Assembly: GCA_963810755.1 (NCBI GenBank)
Contig: CAWEOP010000011.1
Location: 1-64,000, forward strand
Reading direction: 5' to 3'
Source: FEN-1219 sp963810755
GTDB taxonomy: Bacteria > Pseudomonadota > Gammaproteobacteria > Steroidobacterales > Rariloculaceae
Length of the DNA: 64,000 bases
Shown here: positions 19,254-26,765 of the stretch, piece by piece
Position numbering within the stretch: the stretch's first letter is position 1
How the letters are laid out: each line of letters begins with the position of its first letter
The notes under the pieces: generated by a model
Seen by the model: the letters and a program-made list of their open reading frames with translations, nothing else
Databases searched by the model: none
What the model was told of the DNA's origin: nothing
Program-made: the position numbers and the translations under genes

Positions 19254-19321
19254 GATGAGTTCCTCAATGAGACGTTGCTGGAAAGAAAGACGCGAAGCAT
19301 AAACGCGTTTGAATGGCGAAA

Positions 19322-19340
19322 GTAGTAGCTTAGCTACTAC
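19322..19340. repeat. Inverted repeat ahead of the NmrA-like gene
   Basis: GTAGTAGC and GCTACTAC form a perfect 8-bp inverted repeat with a 3-base spacer, 69 bases upstream of the NmrA-like start. It stands out as AT-richer than its GC-rich surroundings. It could be an operator for this gene or a weak terminator for the upstream beta-lactamase-like gene. Confidence 0.45.
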
Positions 19341-19470
19341 CGGCGGCCGTTCGGGCGGTTCGCGGCGCTGTGTGCGCGGGGTTCCGTCGCGGAGCGGGCG
19401 ACGCGGTACCGCGCGGTTCGCGTTGCGGTTCGGCGGAAGGGCGCTAAGCGAGGGTCGCGTTAGCGGTGCG

Positions 19471-20310
19471 TCAGTGCGAGGCCTTCTGCTGCGCTTCGAG
19501 CATCGTCTTGAAGCGCTGTTCCTGTGTCGCGATGTGCGCGAGGTAACCCCCGTGGTCGACGAAGGGATTCGGCTCGTCGCCCTTGCGGCGCTGGAGCGCT
19601 TCGTACTTTTCGGGCAGGCCGTAGAAGGAGCCGTGTGCGCCGAGGAACACGTCGACCGGCAGCGCCCGCGCCTTCGCGAAAGTCGCGACGTAGTCGGACG
19701 CGATCTGCGGATAGTCTTTGTTGCCCACGAGCGTGTAGTTGTCGTTCACGCCGAAGCTGCAGACGATCAGTGCGTGAGACGTCTTGCCGTTCTCGCGCAC
19801 GTCGAGACCCCAGCTCGTGCAACCCTTCGTGTGGCCGGGCGTGAGGTAAGCCGTGAGCGTCGTGCCCCCGAGCGTCACGTGGTCCCCGTCGTGCAGCACC
19901 CGGTCGATCGGGTGCGGCTTCCCGCCGGGCTGCATCGCACGCAGCGCGGGCACGTCCTGCTCCATCGCCATCACGGTCGCGCCCGTGAGTTGCTTCACGA
20001 GCGCGTCTCCTTCCATGTGGTCGCCGTGAGCGTGGCTGCCGAGCAGGATTTTGATGTCGCTGAATTTGAAGCCGAGCTGTTCGACGCTCTTGCGGATCGA
20101 CGGAACCGTCGACTCGAAGTCGCTGTTGACGAGGATATGGCCTTCGGGGGTGGTGATCAGGAATGAGCCGAGCTGCGCCGTGCCCACGAAGTAGACGTTG
20201 TCGATCACGCGATGTGCGGGGAACGGCGCGTTCCAATCGGTTTGGGTTTGCTGCGCGGTGACCGCGCCGGTACCGAGCGACAAGCCCGCGAGCAGGACGA
20301 GTGCGCGCAT
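19471..20310 (-). CDS. Subclass B3-like metallo-beta-lactamase family hydrolase
   Basis: 279 residues with a signal peptide (MRALVLLAGLSLGTGAVTAQ). Zinc ligands follow the B3 layout: HAHGDH (His93, His95, Asp97, His98), His160 in TPGHTKGCTSW and His226 in LGAHGSFYGL. B3 enzymes use exactly these ligands, and the C-terminal GAHGSFYGL segment is typical of B3 beta-lactamases, unlike glyoxalase II or RNase Z. Export to the periplasm fits. Substrate range cannot be read from sequence; environmental B3-like enzymes vary from strong carbapenemases to weak ones. It is monocistronic and followed downstream by the NmrA-like gene on the same strand. Confidence 0.75.
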   Translation of the reverse strand: MRALVLLAGLSLGTGAVTAQQTQTDWNAPFPAHRVIDNVYFVGTAQLGSFLITTPEGHILVNSDFESTVPSIRKSVEQLGFKFSDIKILLGSHAHGDHMEGDALVKQLTGATVMAMEQDVPALRAMQPGGKPHPIDRVLHDGDHVTLGGTTLTAYLTPGHTKGCTSWGLDVRENGKTSHALIVCSFGVNDNYTLVGNKDYPQIASDYVATFAKARALPVDVFLGAHGSFYGLPEKYEALQRRKGDEPNPFVDHGGYLAHIATQEQRFKTMLEAQQKASH

Positions 20311-20397
20311 CTGAGAGTCCCCTTGATGGCCGCCGATCGGCGGCGCCGGGTACTAAAGCATGAGCGCCATTGCACGGTCAAACGCGGTATCGCGTCG

Positions 20398-20490
20398 TGG
20401 CGGAGAGGGAGGGATTCGAACCCTCGATACGCCTTTTGGGCGTATACACACTTTCCAGGCGTGCGCCTTCAACCGCTCGGCCACCTCTCC
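20398..20490 (-). tRNA. tRNA-Ser (GGA anticodon)
   Basis: Read on the minus strand: acceptor stem GGAGAGG with CCTCTCC, GGCCGAGCGGTT in the D arm, anticodon loop CTGGAAA (anticodon GGA), a long variable arm typical of class II serine tRNAs (TACGCCCAAAAGGCGTA), T loop GGTTCGAATCC, discriminator G and an encoded CCA (plus 20398-20400). Confidence 0.95.
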
Positions 20491-20544
20491 GTTCGGGGCG
20501 GCAGCCTACCACGAGCGCCAAGCGCGGGGGATGTTAAAGTAGCC

Positions 20545-20654
20545 GAGGTCCGCGTCGGTTCCCCCGCGACAACTAGCCGTGAACCCCGTCAGGCCCGGAA
20601 GGGAGCAGCGGTATCGGTCAAGTTGGGTGCCGGGGTCGGGCTGGCGCGGACCTT
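20545..20654 (+). ncRNA. ffs: 4.5S / small bacterial SRP RNA
   Basis: The conserved core GTGAACCCCGTCAGGCCCGGAAGGGAGCAGCGGTA is present; its GGAA tetraloop and asymmetric loop bind Ffh. The ends pair (AGGTCCGCG 20546-20554 with CGCGGACCT 20645-20653). Length about 110 bases is right for the short gammaproteobacterial form. It lies immediately before dnaX, as in other gammaproteobacteria. Confidence 0.93.
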
Positions 20655-20678
20655 CCTCATTCGCGGAGACTAGATCGC

Positions 20679-22382
20679 TTGAGCTACACGGTACTTGCAC
20701 TGAAATGGCGGCCGCGGCGCTTCGACCAGCTGGTCGGGCAGCCGCACGTCGTGCAGGCGCTGGTGAATTCCCTCAAAGAGAACCGGCTGCACCACGCGTA
20801 TCTGTTCTCCGGCACGCGCGGCGTCGGCAAGACCACGATCGCGCGGTTGTTCGCGAAGGCATTGAACTGCGACACGGGCGTCGTTCCGGAACCGTGCGGC
20901 GTGTGCCAAGCATGCGTCGCGATCGACGAGGGACGGTTCATCGATCTGATCGAGGTGGACGCCGCGTCGCGAACACGCGTGGACGACACTCGCGAGCTGC
21001 TCGATAACGTGCAGTACGCGCCCACTCGCGGCCGCTTCAAGGTGTACCTCATTGACGAGGTGCACATGCTATCGACGCACTCGTTCAATGCGCTATTGAA
21101 GACCCTCGAAGAGCCGCCGCCGCACGTCAAATTCCTTTTCGCGACCACGGACCCCCAGAAGTTGCCGGTGACCGTGTTATCACGGTGCCTCCAGTTCAAC
21201 CTCAAACGCCACACGGTCGCGCAGATTCAAGCGCGTCTCGAGCAGATTTGTTCGGCGGAAAAGATCCCTGCGGATGCGGAGGGGTTGAAGGCTCTGGCGC
21301 GCGCGGCAGATGGCAGCATGCGCGACGCGCTGAGCCTTCTCGACCAGGGCGTCGCGTTCGGCGGCGGCAAGGTCGAAGCCGCGGCGATTCACGGGATGCT
21401 CGGCAGCATCGACCGCGGCCACGTGTTGCGGATACTCCATGCGCTGGGCGCGGCCGACGGCAGTGCGCTGCTCGCGGAGGTCGACCATCTCGACGAGCGT
21501 GCGCCCGACTACGGTGCTGTGCTCGACGAGCTGCTGGCAGCCTTACAGCACATCGCCGTGCTCCAGCTCGTCCAAGGGCGGCTCGACGACGATGAAATAG
21601 CCGCGCTCGCGCCGCTCGCGGAACGCATCGCCGCGGAAGACGTTCAGCTCTACTACCAGATCGCACTCGGCGGCCGGCGCGATCTGCCGTTTTGCCGTGA
21701 TCCGCGTATGGGGTTCGAAATGACGCTGCTGCGCATGCTCGCGTTTCGCCCCGCTGATGAATCGGAGGCGCCGCGCGCCGCGGCCGGGAAGGGCGCCGCC
21801 GGTGGAACCGCGCGGCCGTTGATCCCCGCAGCGGGCAGCTCGTTGGGCGTCGCGAGTCCGTCCGCTGCCAGCGCTGCGAAAACTCCCGCGGGACAGCAAC
21901 GGTCCGCGCCCGTGCAGCGCGAGTCGAGCGTACGCGAGAGCGCGGCTTCGAGCGCCTCATACACGCCAAGCGGACCGAAACCGATCGAGGCGGGGCGTGC
22001 CGCCGAGGTGGACTGGTCCGGGCTGTTGCGAACGCTCGATCTAAGAGGTCCCGCGCGCCAGTTGGCGGATCATTGCGATTTGCTGTCGAGCGTGGGGAAC
22101 ACCTGGCAGCTCGTGTTGCCGCCCGACAAGCAACATCTCAACACCCAGCAATTGCGCAGCCGGCTCGAGAGCGCGCTGCGCGATCATTTCGGGCGCGAGC
22201 TCAAGCTCGTGATCGCGTCAGGCGCGCCGGCGCGCGCGACGCCGGCAGATGTGCGCAAGGCAAACGAGAACGAGCGCATGCGCGCGGCGCGCGAGGGGCT
22301 CGAAGGCGACGCGAACATCCAGGCGTTGCAAGTCCAGTTCGACGCGACGCTCGAGGCCGATAGCATTCGACCCGCGAAGTAG
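20679..22382 (+). CDS. dnaX: DNA polymerase III subunit gamma/tau
   Basis: 567 residues. It is the clamp-loader ATPase that also links the two polymerase cores (tau). Walker A is GTRGVGKTT (about residues 45-53), zinc cysteines are Cys64, 73, 76 and 79, and the Walker B / DExH-like box is VYLIDEVHMLS. The C-terminal tau region is Ala/Pro-rich then helical (DWSGLLRTLDLRGPARQLADH). Start is TTG at 20679 with GGAGA upstream; the family begins MSYTVLALKWRP. I see no A-AAA-AAG slippery site, so a shorter gamma form by that route is not supported. It is followed by ybaB and recR. Confidence 0.95.
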   Translation: MSYTVLALKWRPRRFDQLVGQPHVVQALVNSLKENRLHHAYLFSGTRGVGKTTIARLFAKALNCDTGVVPEPCGVCQACVAIDEGRFIDLIEVDAASRTRVDDTRELLDNVQYAPTRGRFKVYLIDEVHMLSTHSFNALLKTLEEPPPHVKFLFATTDPQKLPVTVLSRCLQFNLKRHTVAQIQARLEQICSAEKIPADAEGLKALARAADGSMRDALSLLDQGVAFGGGKVEAAAIHGMLGSIDRGHVLRILHALGAADGSALLAEVDHLDERAPDYGAVLDELLAALQHIAVLQLVQGRLDDDEIAALAPLAERIAAEDVQLYYQIALGGRRDLPFCRDPRMGFEMTLLRMLAFRPADESEAPRAAAGKGAAGGTARPLIPAAGSSLGVASPSAASAAKTPAGQQRSAPVQRESSVRESAASSASYTPSGPKPIEAGRAAEVDWSGLLRTLDLRGPARQLADHCDLLSSVGNTWQLVLPPDKQHLNTQQLRSRLESALRDHFGRELKLVIASGAPARATPADVRKANENERMRAAREGLEGDANIQALQVQFDATLEADSIRPAK

Positions 22383-22419
22383 GTGAGGCGCCAACGATGA
22401 ATCAACGACGAGGTACCGA

Positions 22420-22740
22420 ATGAAAGGCTTGCCCCAACTGATGCGCCAAGCGCAAGAGATGCAGGCGCGGGTACAGAAGGCGCAGGACGAGCTCGCGTCG
22501 CTCGAGGTGGAAGGCGTCTCCGGCGGCGGTATGGTCAAAGTGACCATCACTTGCAAGCACCAGGTGCGGCGTGTCGCGATCGAACAGGGGCTGCTCGGCG
22601 ATGACAAGGAAATGCTCGAAGACTTGATCGCCGCCGCATTCAACGACGCCGCAGCGAAAGTGGAACGCACGGTTCAAGAGAAGATGTCGGCGATCACGGG
22701 CGGGCTCGGATTGCCGGGCGGTCTCAAGCTACCGTTCTGA
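22420..22740 (+). CDS. ybaB: YbaB/EbfC nucleoid-associated protein
   Basis: 106 residues, the usual size. The sequence begins MKGLPQLMRQAQEMQARVQK and carries the family centre VSGGGMVKVTITCKHQVRRV and AAFNDAAAKVE. The protein is a dimeric DNA-binding nucleoid factor. It lies between dnaX and recR, the near-universal order, and the short gaps indicate one operon. Confidence 0.95.
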   Translation: MKGLPQLMRQAQEMQARVQKAQDELASLEVEGVSGGGMVKVTITCKHQVRRVAIEQGLLGDDKEMLEDLIAAAFNDAAAKVERTVQEKMSAITGGLGLPGGLKLPF

Positions 22741-22745
22741 AAATC

Positions 22746-23378
22746 GTGACCGACGTCTATTCGCCGTTGCTGAACCAGTTGATCGAGGCGCTCCAGTGTC
22801 TCCCGGGCGTCGGCGTGAAATCGGCGCAACGGATGGCCTTTCATCTGCTCGACAAGGATCGCGACGGCGCTGGGCGACTCTCGAACGTGCTCGATGCGGC
22901 GATGCGCTCGATCCGTAACTGTGAGCGCTGTCGCATGCTCACGGAGGAACCGGTCTGCCGGTTCTGCGCGAGCGAGCGGCGCGACGCCAGCCAGCTCTGC
23001 GTCGTCGAGACGCCGGCGGACCTGCTGGCAATAGAGCAATCGGGCGCTTACCGTGGCCGTTATTTCGTTCTCATGGGACACCTATCGCCGATCGACGGCG
23101 TGGGGCCGAGCGAGCTCGGGCTAGAGCTGCTCGAGCGGCGCTTCAGGGACGAGGCATTCGCAGAGGTCGTTCTTGCGACGAGTGTTACGGTGGAGGGGGA
23201 CGCGACGGCGCATCTCGTCGCCGTGCTCGCTCACCGTCATGGATTGCGGGCGAGTCGCATCGCTTACGGTGTGCCCGTCGGCGGCGAGCTCGAGTTCATC
23301 GACAGCGGCACGTTGTCGCGCGCGCTTAGCGGCCGCCGCGCGATCGAGTCGGCGGTCGCAGAAGGGCGCGATGCGTGA
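22746..23378 (+). CDS. recR: Recombination mediator protein RecR
   Basis: 210 residues. RecR with RecO and RecF loads RecA on gapped DNA. The N-terminal helix-hairpin-helix (LIEALQCLPGVGVKSAQRMAF) is followed by the four-Cys zinc finger (CERCRMLTEEPVCRFC) and a Toprim domain (LCVVETPADLLAIEQSG, YFVLMGHLSPIDGVGP). GTG start at 22746, five bases past the ybaB stop. Its stop overlaps the GTG of the next gene. Confidence 0.95.
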   Translation: MTDVYSPLLNQLIEALQCLPGVGVKSAQRMAFHLLDKDRDGAGRLSNVLDAAMRSIRNCERCRMLTEEPVCRFCASERRDASQLCVVETPADLLAIEQSGAYRGRYFVLMGHLSPIDGVGPSELGLELLERRFRDEAFAEVVLATSVTVEGDATAHLVAVLAHRHGLRASRIAYGVPVGGELEFIDSGTLSRALSGRRAIESAVAEGRDA

Positions 23379-23728
23379 TCGAGTCTGCGGATCAAAACTG
23401 TTTGTTCTGCAAGATCGTGGCGGGCCAAGTTCCGTCCGATAGAGTGTACGAAAGCGAAACGATCCTCGCGTTCAAGGATATTCATCCGCAAGCTCCGTTT
23501 CATTGCCTCGTAATCCCCAAGGTCCATCGCGCAACGCTCAAGGATTTCGGCGAGCATGAGCAAGAACTGGTGGGCGCGTTGCTGCTAGCTGCGAGACAGA
23601 TCGCGGCCGAGCAGGGGTTGCCGGGATATCGAGTGGCAATGAACGTGGGGCGCGAGGGCGGGCAGGTGGTCTTCCACGTGCATTTGCACGTGCTCGGCGG
23701 TCGTCCCATGAAGGGTGAACTAGGCTAA
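23375..23728 (+). CDS. HIT-family nucleotide hydrolase (HinT-like)
   Basis: 117 residues. It begins with CLFCKIVAGQVPSDRVYE, has FKDIHPQAPFHCLVIPK, and ends with the HIT triad HVHLHVLGGRPM. HinT enzymes hydrolyse adenosine phosphoramidates and aminoacyl-AMP. GTG start overlaps the recR stop (GTGA), so translation is coupled. Confidence 0.92.
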   Translation: MIESADQNCLFCKIVAGQVPSDRVYESETILAFKDIHPQAPFHCLVIPKVHRATLKDFGEHEQELVGALLLAARQIAAEQGLPGYRVAMNVGREGGQVVFHVHLHVLGGRPMKGELG

Positions 23729-23771
23729 TCGTGTGCGCCGCGACGGCGTGCAGTCGGCAAAAGAGGGGCGC

Positions 23772-24314
23772 TTGAACCGCAAAGAGAATCTGATCTGGAT
23801 CGATCTCGAGATGACGGGACTGAACCCGGATGCGAACCGGATCATCGAGATCGCCACGGTCGTGACGGACAAGGAGCTCACGGTGCTTGCCGAGGGGCCT
23901 GTGTGCGCGATCCATCAATCGGATGAAGTTCTCGCGGGCATGGATGAGTGGAACACGCGCCAGCATGCGCAGTCGGGTCTCACGGAGCGCGTGCGCGCGA
24001 GCCGCGTAGATGAAGCCCAAGCCGAGCAGGAGACGCTCGTGTTTCTGCGCAAGCACGTCGATCTGGGTGCGTCGCCGATCTGCGGTAACAGCATCTGCCA
24101 GGACCGGCGGTTCCTGATCCGGCACATGCCGGAGCTAGCGGCGTACTTCCATTACCGCAATCTCGACGTATCGACGCTCAAGATCCTTGTCAAGCTGTGG
24201 CTGCCGGAGCTCGCAGGGCGCTTCGAGAAGAACTCCGTGCACCTAGCGCTTGCCGATATAAACGACTCCATCCGCGAGCTGCGCTTCTACCGCGAGCAGC
24301 TTTTCAGGCGTTGA
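23772..24314 (+). CDS. orn: Oligoribonuclease
   Basis: DEDD-family 3'-5' exonuclease that removes 2-5-mer RNAs and pGpG and is essential in many gammaproteobacteria. LIWIDLEMTGL carries the first Asp/Glu pair, CGNSICQDRRFL the second Asp region and HLALADINDSIRELRFYR the last Asp. TTG at 23772 (LNRKENLIWIDLEMTGL) with GAGGGG upstream fits the family N-terminus best. A GTG at 23733 would add 13 unmatched residues. Confidence 0.93.
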   Translation: MNRKENLIWIDLEMTGLNPDANRIIEIATVVTDKELTVLAEGPVCAIHQSDEVLAGMDEWNTRQHAQSGLTERVRASRVDEAQAEQETLVFLRKHVDLGASPICGNSICQDRRFLIRHMPELAAYFHYRNLDVSTLKILVKLWLPELAGRFEKNSVHLALADINDSIRELRFYREQLFRR

Positions 24315-24426
24315 TATCGCGTGGCGCAGCGGGTGAGCGCTAGTCGGCAAAAACCGGAATTGAAGGTTTTCAACACGAGCCGGATACGCTAGGCTCGGTC
24401 GACGTTGTGTTTTGCCGAGGCCTTGG

Positions 24427-25083
24427 ATGCGGGTCCGATTTATCGTCTGGTCATGCTTGCTATTCACCGTCGCAGCGCACGGCCAGACGCGCTATGTGTC
24501 CGACAAGTTGTCGGTCGAACTGCGCCGTGGTCCGAGTACCGAGTACCTGATTCTCCGCAATCTCGATTCGGGCTCGGCAGTAGAGGTGCTCGAGCAAAAC
24601 AGCGAGGGTTACTCGCGTGTGCGCGTCCCCGATCAGGGCACCGAAGGTTGGGTGCTCACGCGCTTCTTGTCGACCGAAACCAGCGCGCGCGATCGGCTCG
24701 CGGTCGCGGAGCGCAGCTTGAGCAACTCGCGGGCGCGCGTCACCGAGCTCGAGCAACAATCCGCGGCTCTAACGTCCGAGCTCAGCAAGACGAAGACGGA
24801 GCTCGACCAGACTCGCACGAACCACGGCGAAGTCAGCCAGGAGCTTGCGAGCATCAAGACAGCGGCCGCTAACGTGGTCGAGATCCGCGATCAGAACGAG
24901 AGCTTGCGGCAGAAGCTCATCGACCGCGAACGTCAGGTTGAACAGCTGACTGCGGAGAATGCTGCACTGTCCGGACGCAACAGCCAGAACTGGTTCATCG
25001 TCGGAGCGGGGGTGCTCTTCGGTGGAATCGTGATCGGTCTCATCGCGCCGAGCCTGCGCCGCAAGCGGCGTTCCGACTGGTGA
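24427..25083 (+). CDS. SH3-domain protein with coiled coil and C-terminal membrane anchor (TIGR04211/YgiM type)
   Basis: About 218 residues from ATG 24427. Signal peptide (FIVWSCLLFTVAAHG), bacterial SH3 domain at about residues 20-85 (RYVSDKLSVELRRGPSTEYL, EGYSRVRVPDQGTEGWVL), coiled coil of about 90 residues, then a C-terminal span (WFIVGAGVLFGGIVIGLIAP) with a basic tail. This is the layout of the gammaproteobacterial TIGR04211/YgiM proteins, inner-membrane proteins with a periplasmic SH3 domain and unclear role. Confidence 0.85.
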   Translation: MRVRFIVWSCLLFTVAAHGQTRYVSDKLSVELRRGPSTEYLILRNLDSGSAVEVLEQNSEGYSRVRVPDQGTEGWVLTRFLSTETSARDRLAVAERSLSNSRARVTELEQQSAALTSELSKTKTELDQTRTNHGEVSQELASIKTAAANVVEIRDQNESLRQKLIDRERQVEQLTAENAALSGRNSQNWFIVGAGVLFGGIVIGLIAPSLRRKRRSDW

Positions 25084-25126
25084 CGCGCGAGTTGCCAGTC
25101 GCGGCGATTTGAGAGAGTGTAGCCGC

Positions 25127-25609
25127 ATGCTCGTCGACAGCCTCATCGTCCCCGAATGCGTCTATCGGCCCGGTAGCTTCACGGGGTTGATGACGATCTA
25201 CGAGAGCAACTACATCAAGCTCAGAGCATTGACGGGCGAGTTCGATTGGTCAGGTTGGTCGACGATCTCGACGACGACCCGCGACAGCGATCTGCACGCG
25301 CAGCTGATGCGGCGAGAGCCGTACACGACTACGCTGAAGCTCACGTACTGGTTCGAGGAGCCCGGCGGGCTTCTGGTTCCAGATCCGGACTTGATCGTAC
25401 GCATCTATCACGACGCACGGCTCGCGGAAGCGGTGTCGGGCCGCGACCGACACACGCACCACAAGCTCCGTGAGCTCGCGGGCGACAGCGGCGCCGAGCT
25501 CGATCGCCGCTGGCGCATCAACATGATGCTGAACAAGTGGCTGGACTACCTGTTCGACGTTGGCCATAGCCTCAACGGCAAGAACGAGACGTTCGTCTCG
25601 GCACTCTAG
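25127..25609 (+). CDS. DUF1249 family protein (YqiB-like)
   Basis: 160 residues. The patterns YESNYIKLRALTGEF, YTTTLKLTYWFE, DLIVRIYHDARLAEAVS and the C-terminal INMMLNKWLDYLFDVGHS match the DUF1249 proteins of gammaproteobacteria. ATG at 25127 has GAGAGAG upstream. E. coli YqiB neighbours cpdA, but no cAMP phosphodiesterase gene is present here. Biochemical role unknown. Confidence 0.85.
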   Translation: MLVDSLIVPECVYRPGSFTGLMTIYESNYIKLRALTGEFDWSGWSTISTTTRDSDLHAQLMRREPYTTTLKLTYWFEEPGGLLVPDPDLIVRIYHDARLAEAVSGRDRHTHHKLRELAGDSGAELDRRWRINMMLNKWLDYLFDVGHSLNGKNETFVSAL

Positions 25610-25627
25610 AGCCCCGCGATCTTTGCT

Positions 25628-26749
25628 GTGAGTCACGGTTTGGGCCGGGCTCGACAGCTATATTCTCATTTGCCCTGGTATTACAGAATCCGGAACCCTC
25701 GCATGTTGGCAGCGCTCCTCGAGAAACAGAACGGCGAGTCTACCGAGCAGCTTCTCAAGCTGTATTGGAACCGCGCCGGTGTGAAGCGCGAGCTCAAGGC
25801 GCTCCGCCGGGAGCGCTTCGAGCTGCTCGACAAGCTCAAGGAGCAGGAGGGCGCGATCGTTCGCGCGCAGGAGCAGCTCGAAGGCCTGGAGCGTCTGCTG
25901 ACGAATCCGCTCGCTGCCGCGAATGCGATGGTGTATTTCCAGCTGCGCCACCTCTGGCGCGTCGGCGCGCAGCGGCTCGAGCAGTTCGGCAAGGAGCTGC
26001 AGATCATGCGCGAGAAGCGTGAACGAGCGCAGCTGCACGAAGCAGCGATCGCGAAGCGTGACCGCCGCCTCGACGCGATCAAAGAGAAGCTCGCCGGGCT
26101 CACGGAGAAGCGCAAGCTCGTAACCGACGAAGCGGCCAAGTTCGAGCAACAGCTCGAGAGAATGAACAGGCTGATCCGGCTGTTTCGCGGACCGCAGCTC
26201 AAGGTGCGGATCGCCGGGTTGCACAACGGTCGTGGCGTCCTCGAGGAGAAGGTCGAGGAGCTCAAGGAGCTCGCGGAGAAAATTCAGGGTGAGCCGCTGC
26301 CGGAGCCGGAGGAAATGTCGGTGGAGAGCCGGCGCCTGATCAACACGGCCGTCATCGCGCTTGCCCAGCATCTCGTGGTGCATTTCGCCGAGCACGATCT
26401 CGCCTCGCTAGCGAAGACGGCCACCGAGCGAGCGGTGGGCGACATGAAGTTCGGTGATCGTCGTGATTGCGACCGGATGGTCGAGCGCATTCGCGAGAAG
26501 ATCGAGGAGCTGAAGCAGCAGCAAAAGACGCTCGCGGATCTCGTAAAGAAGCGCGCAGATCAACTGCTCATCGAGACGAAATTCCGCAACGACACCGATT
26601 CCGTGCCGACGGCCGAATCCCTACAACTCATTAGCCGCAACGCGGGTGTAACCGCGACGGAAGATCTCACGCGGCGCGAGAGCGACGCGCCGCTGCGGAT
26701 CAATGTGCTCGCCGACGACTACTGGGATTTGGTCGCGGTCTTGCGCTGA
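25628..26749 (+). CDS. Long coiled-coil protein of unknown function
   Basis: 373 residues with a GTG start 18 bases past the DUF1249 gene. The N-terminus reads LYSHLPWYYRIRNPRMLAAL; from about residue 50 to 210 the sequence is strongly heptad-like and charged (ALRRERFELLDKLKEQEG, LTEKRKLVTDEAAKFEQQL). A second helical region (IREKIEELKQQQKTLADLVKK) lies near residue 290. There is no signal peptide or membrane span. It ends 16 bases from the convergent prc gene. I do not recognise the family; the short gap and shared strand suggest co-transcription with the DUF1249 gene. Confidence 0.75.
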   Translation: MSHGLGRARQLYSHLPWYYRIRNPRMLAALLEKQNGESTEQLLKLYWNRAGVKRELKALRRERFELLDKLKEQEGAIVRAQEQLEGLERLLTNPLAAANAMVYFQLRHLWRVGAQRLEQFGKELQIMREKRERAQLHEAAIAKRDRRLDAIKEKLAGLTEKRKLVTDEAAKFEQQLERMNRLIRLFRGPQLKVRIAGLHNGRGVLEEKVEELKELAEKIQGEPLPEPEEMSVESRRLINTAVIALAQHLVVHFAEHDLASLAKTATERAVGDMKFGDRRDCDRMVERIREKIEELKQQQKTLADLVKKRADQLLIETKFRNDTDSVPTAESLQLISRNAGVTATEDLTRRESDAPLRINVLADDYWDLVAVLR

Positions 26750-26765
26750 CGTCCGTTCGCTAGCT

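Noticed and set aside
21860..21900. Programmed frameshift site in dnaX for gamma subunit
   Set aside because: No A-AAA-AAG or similar slippery run with a downstream hairpin was found.
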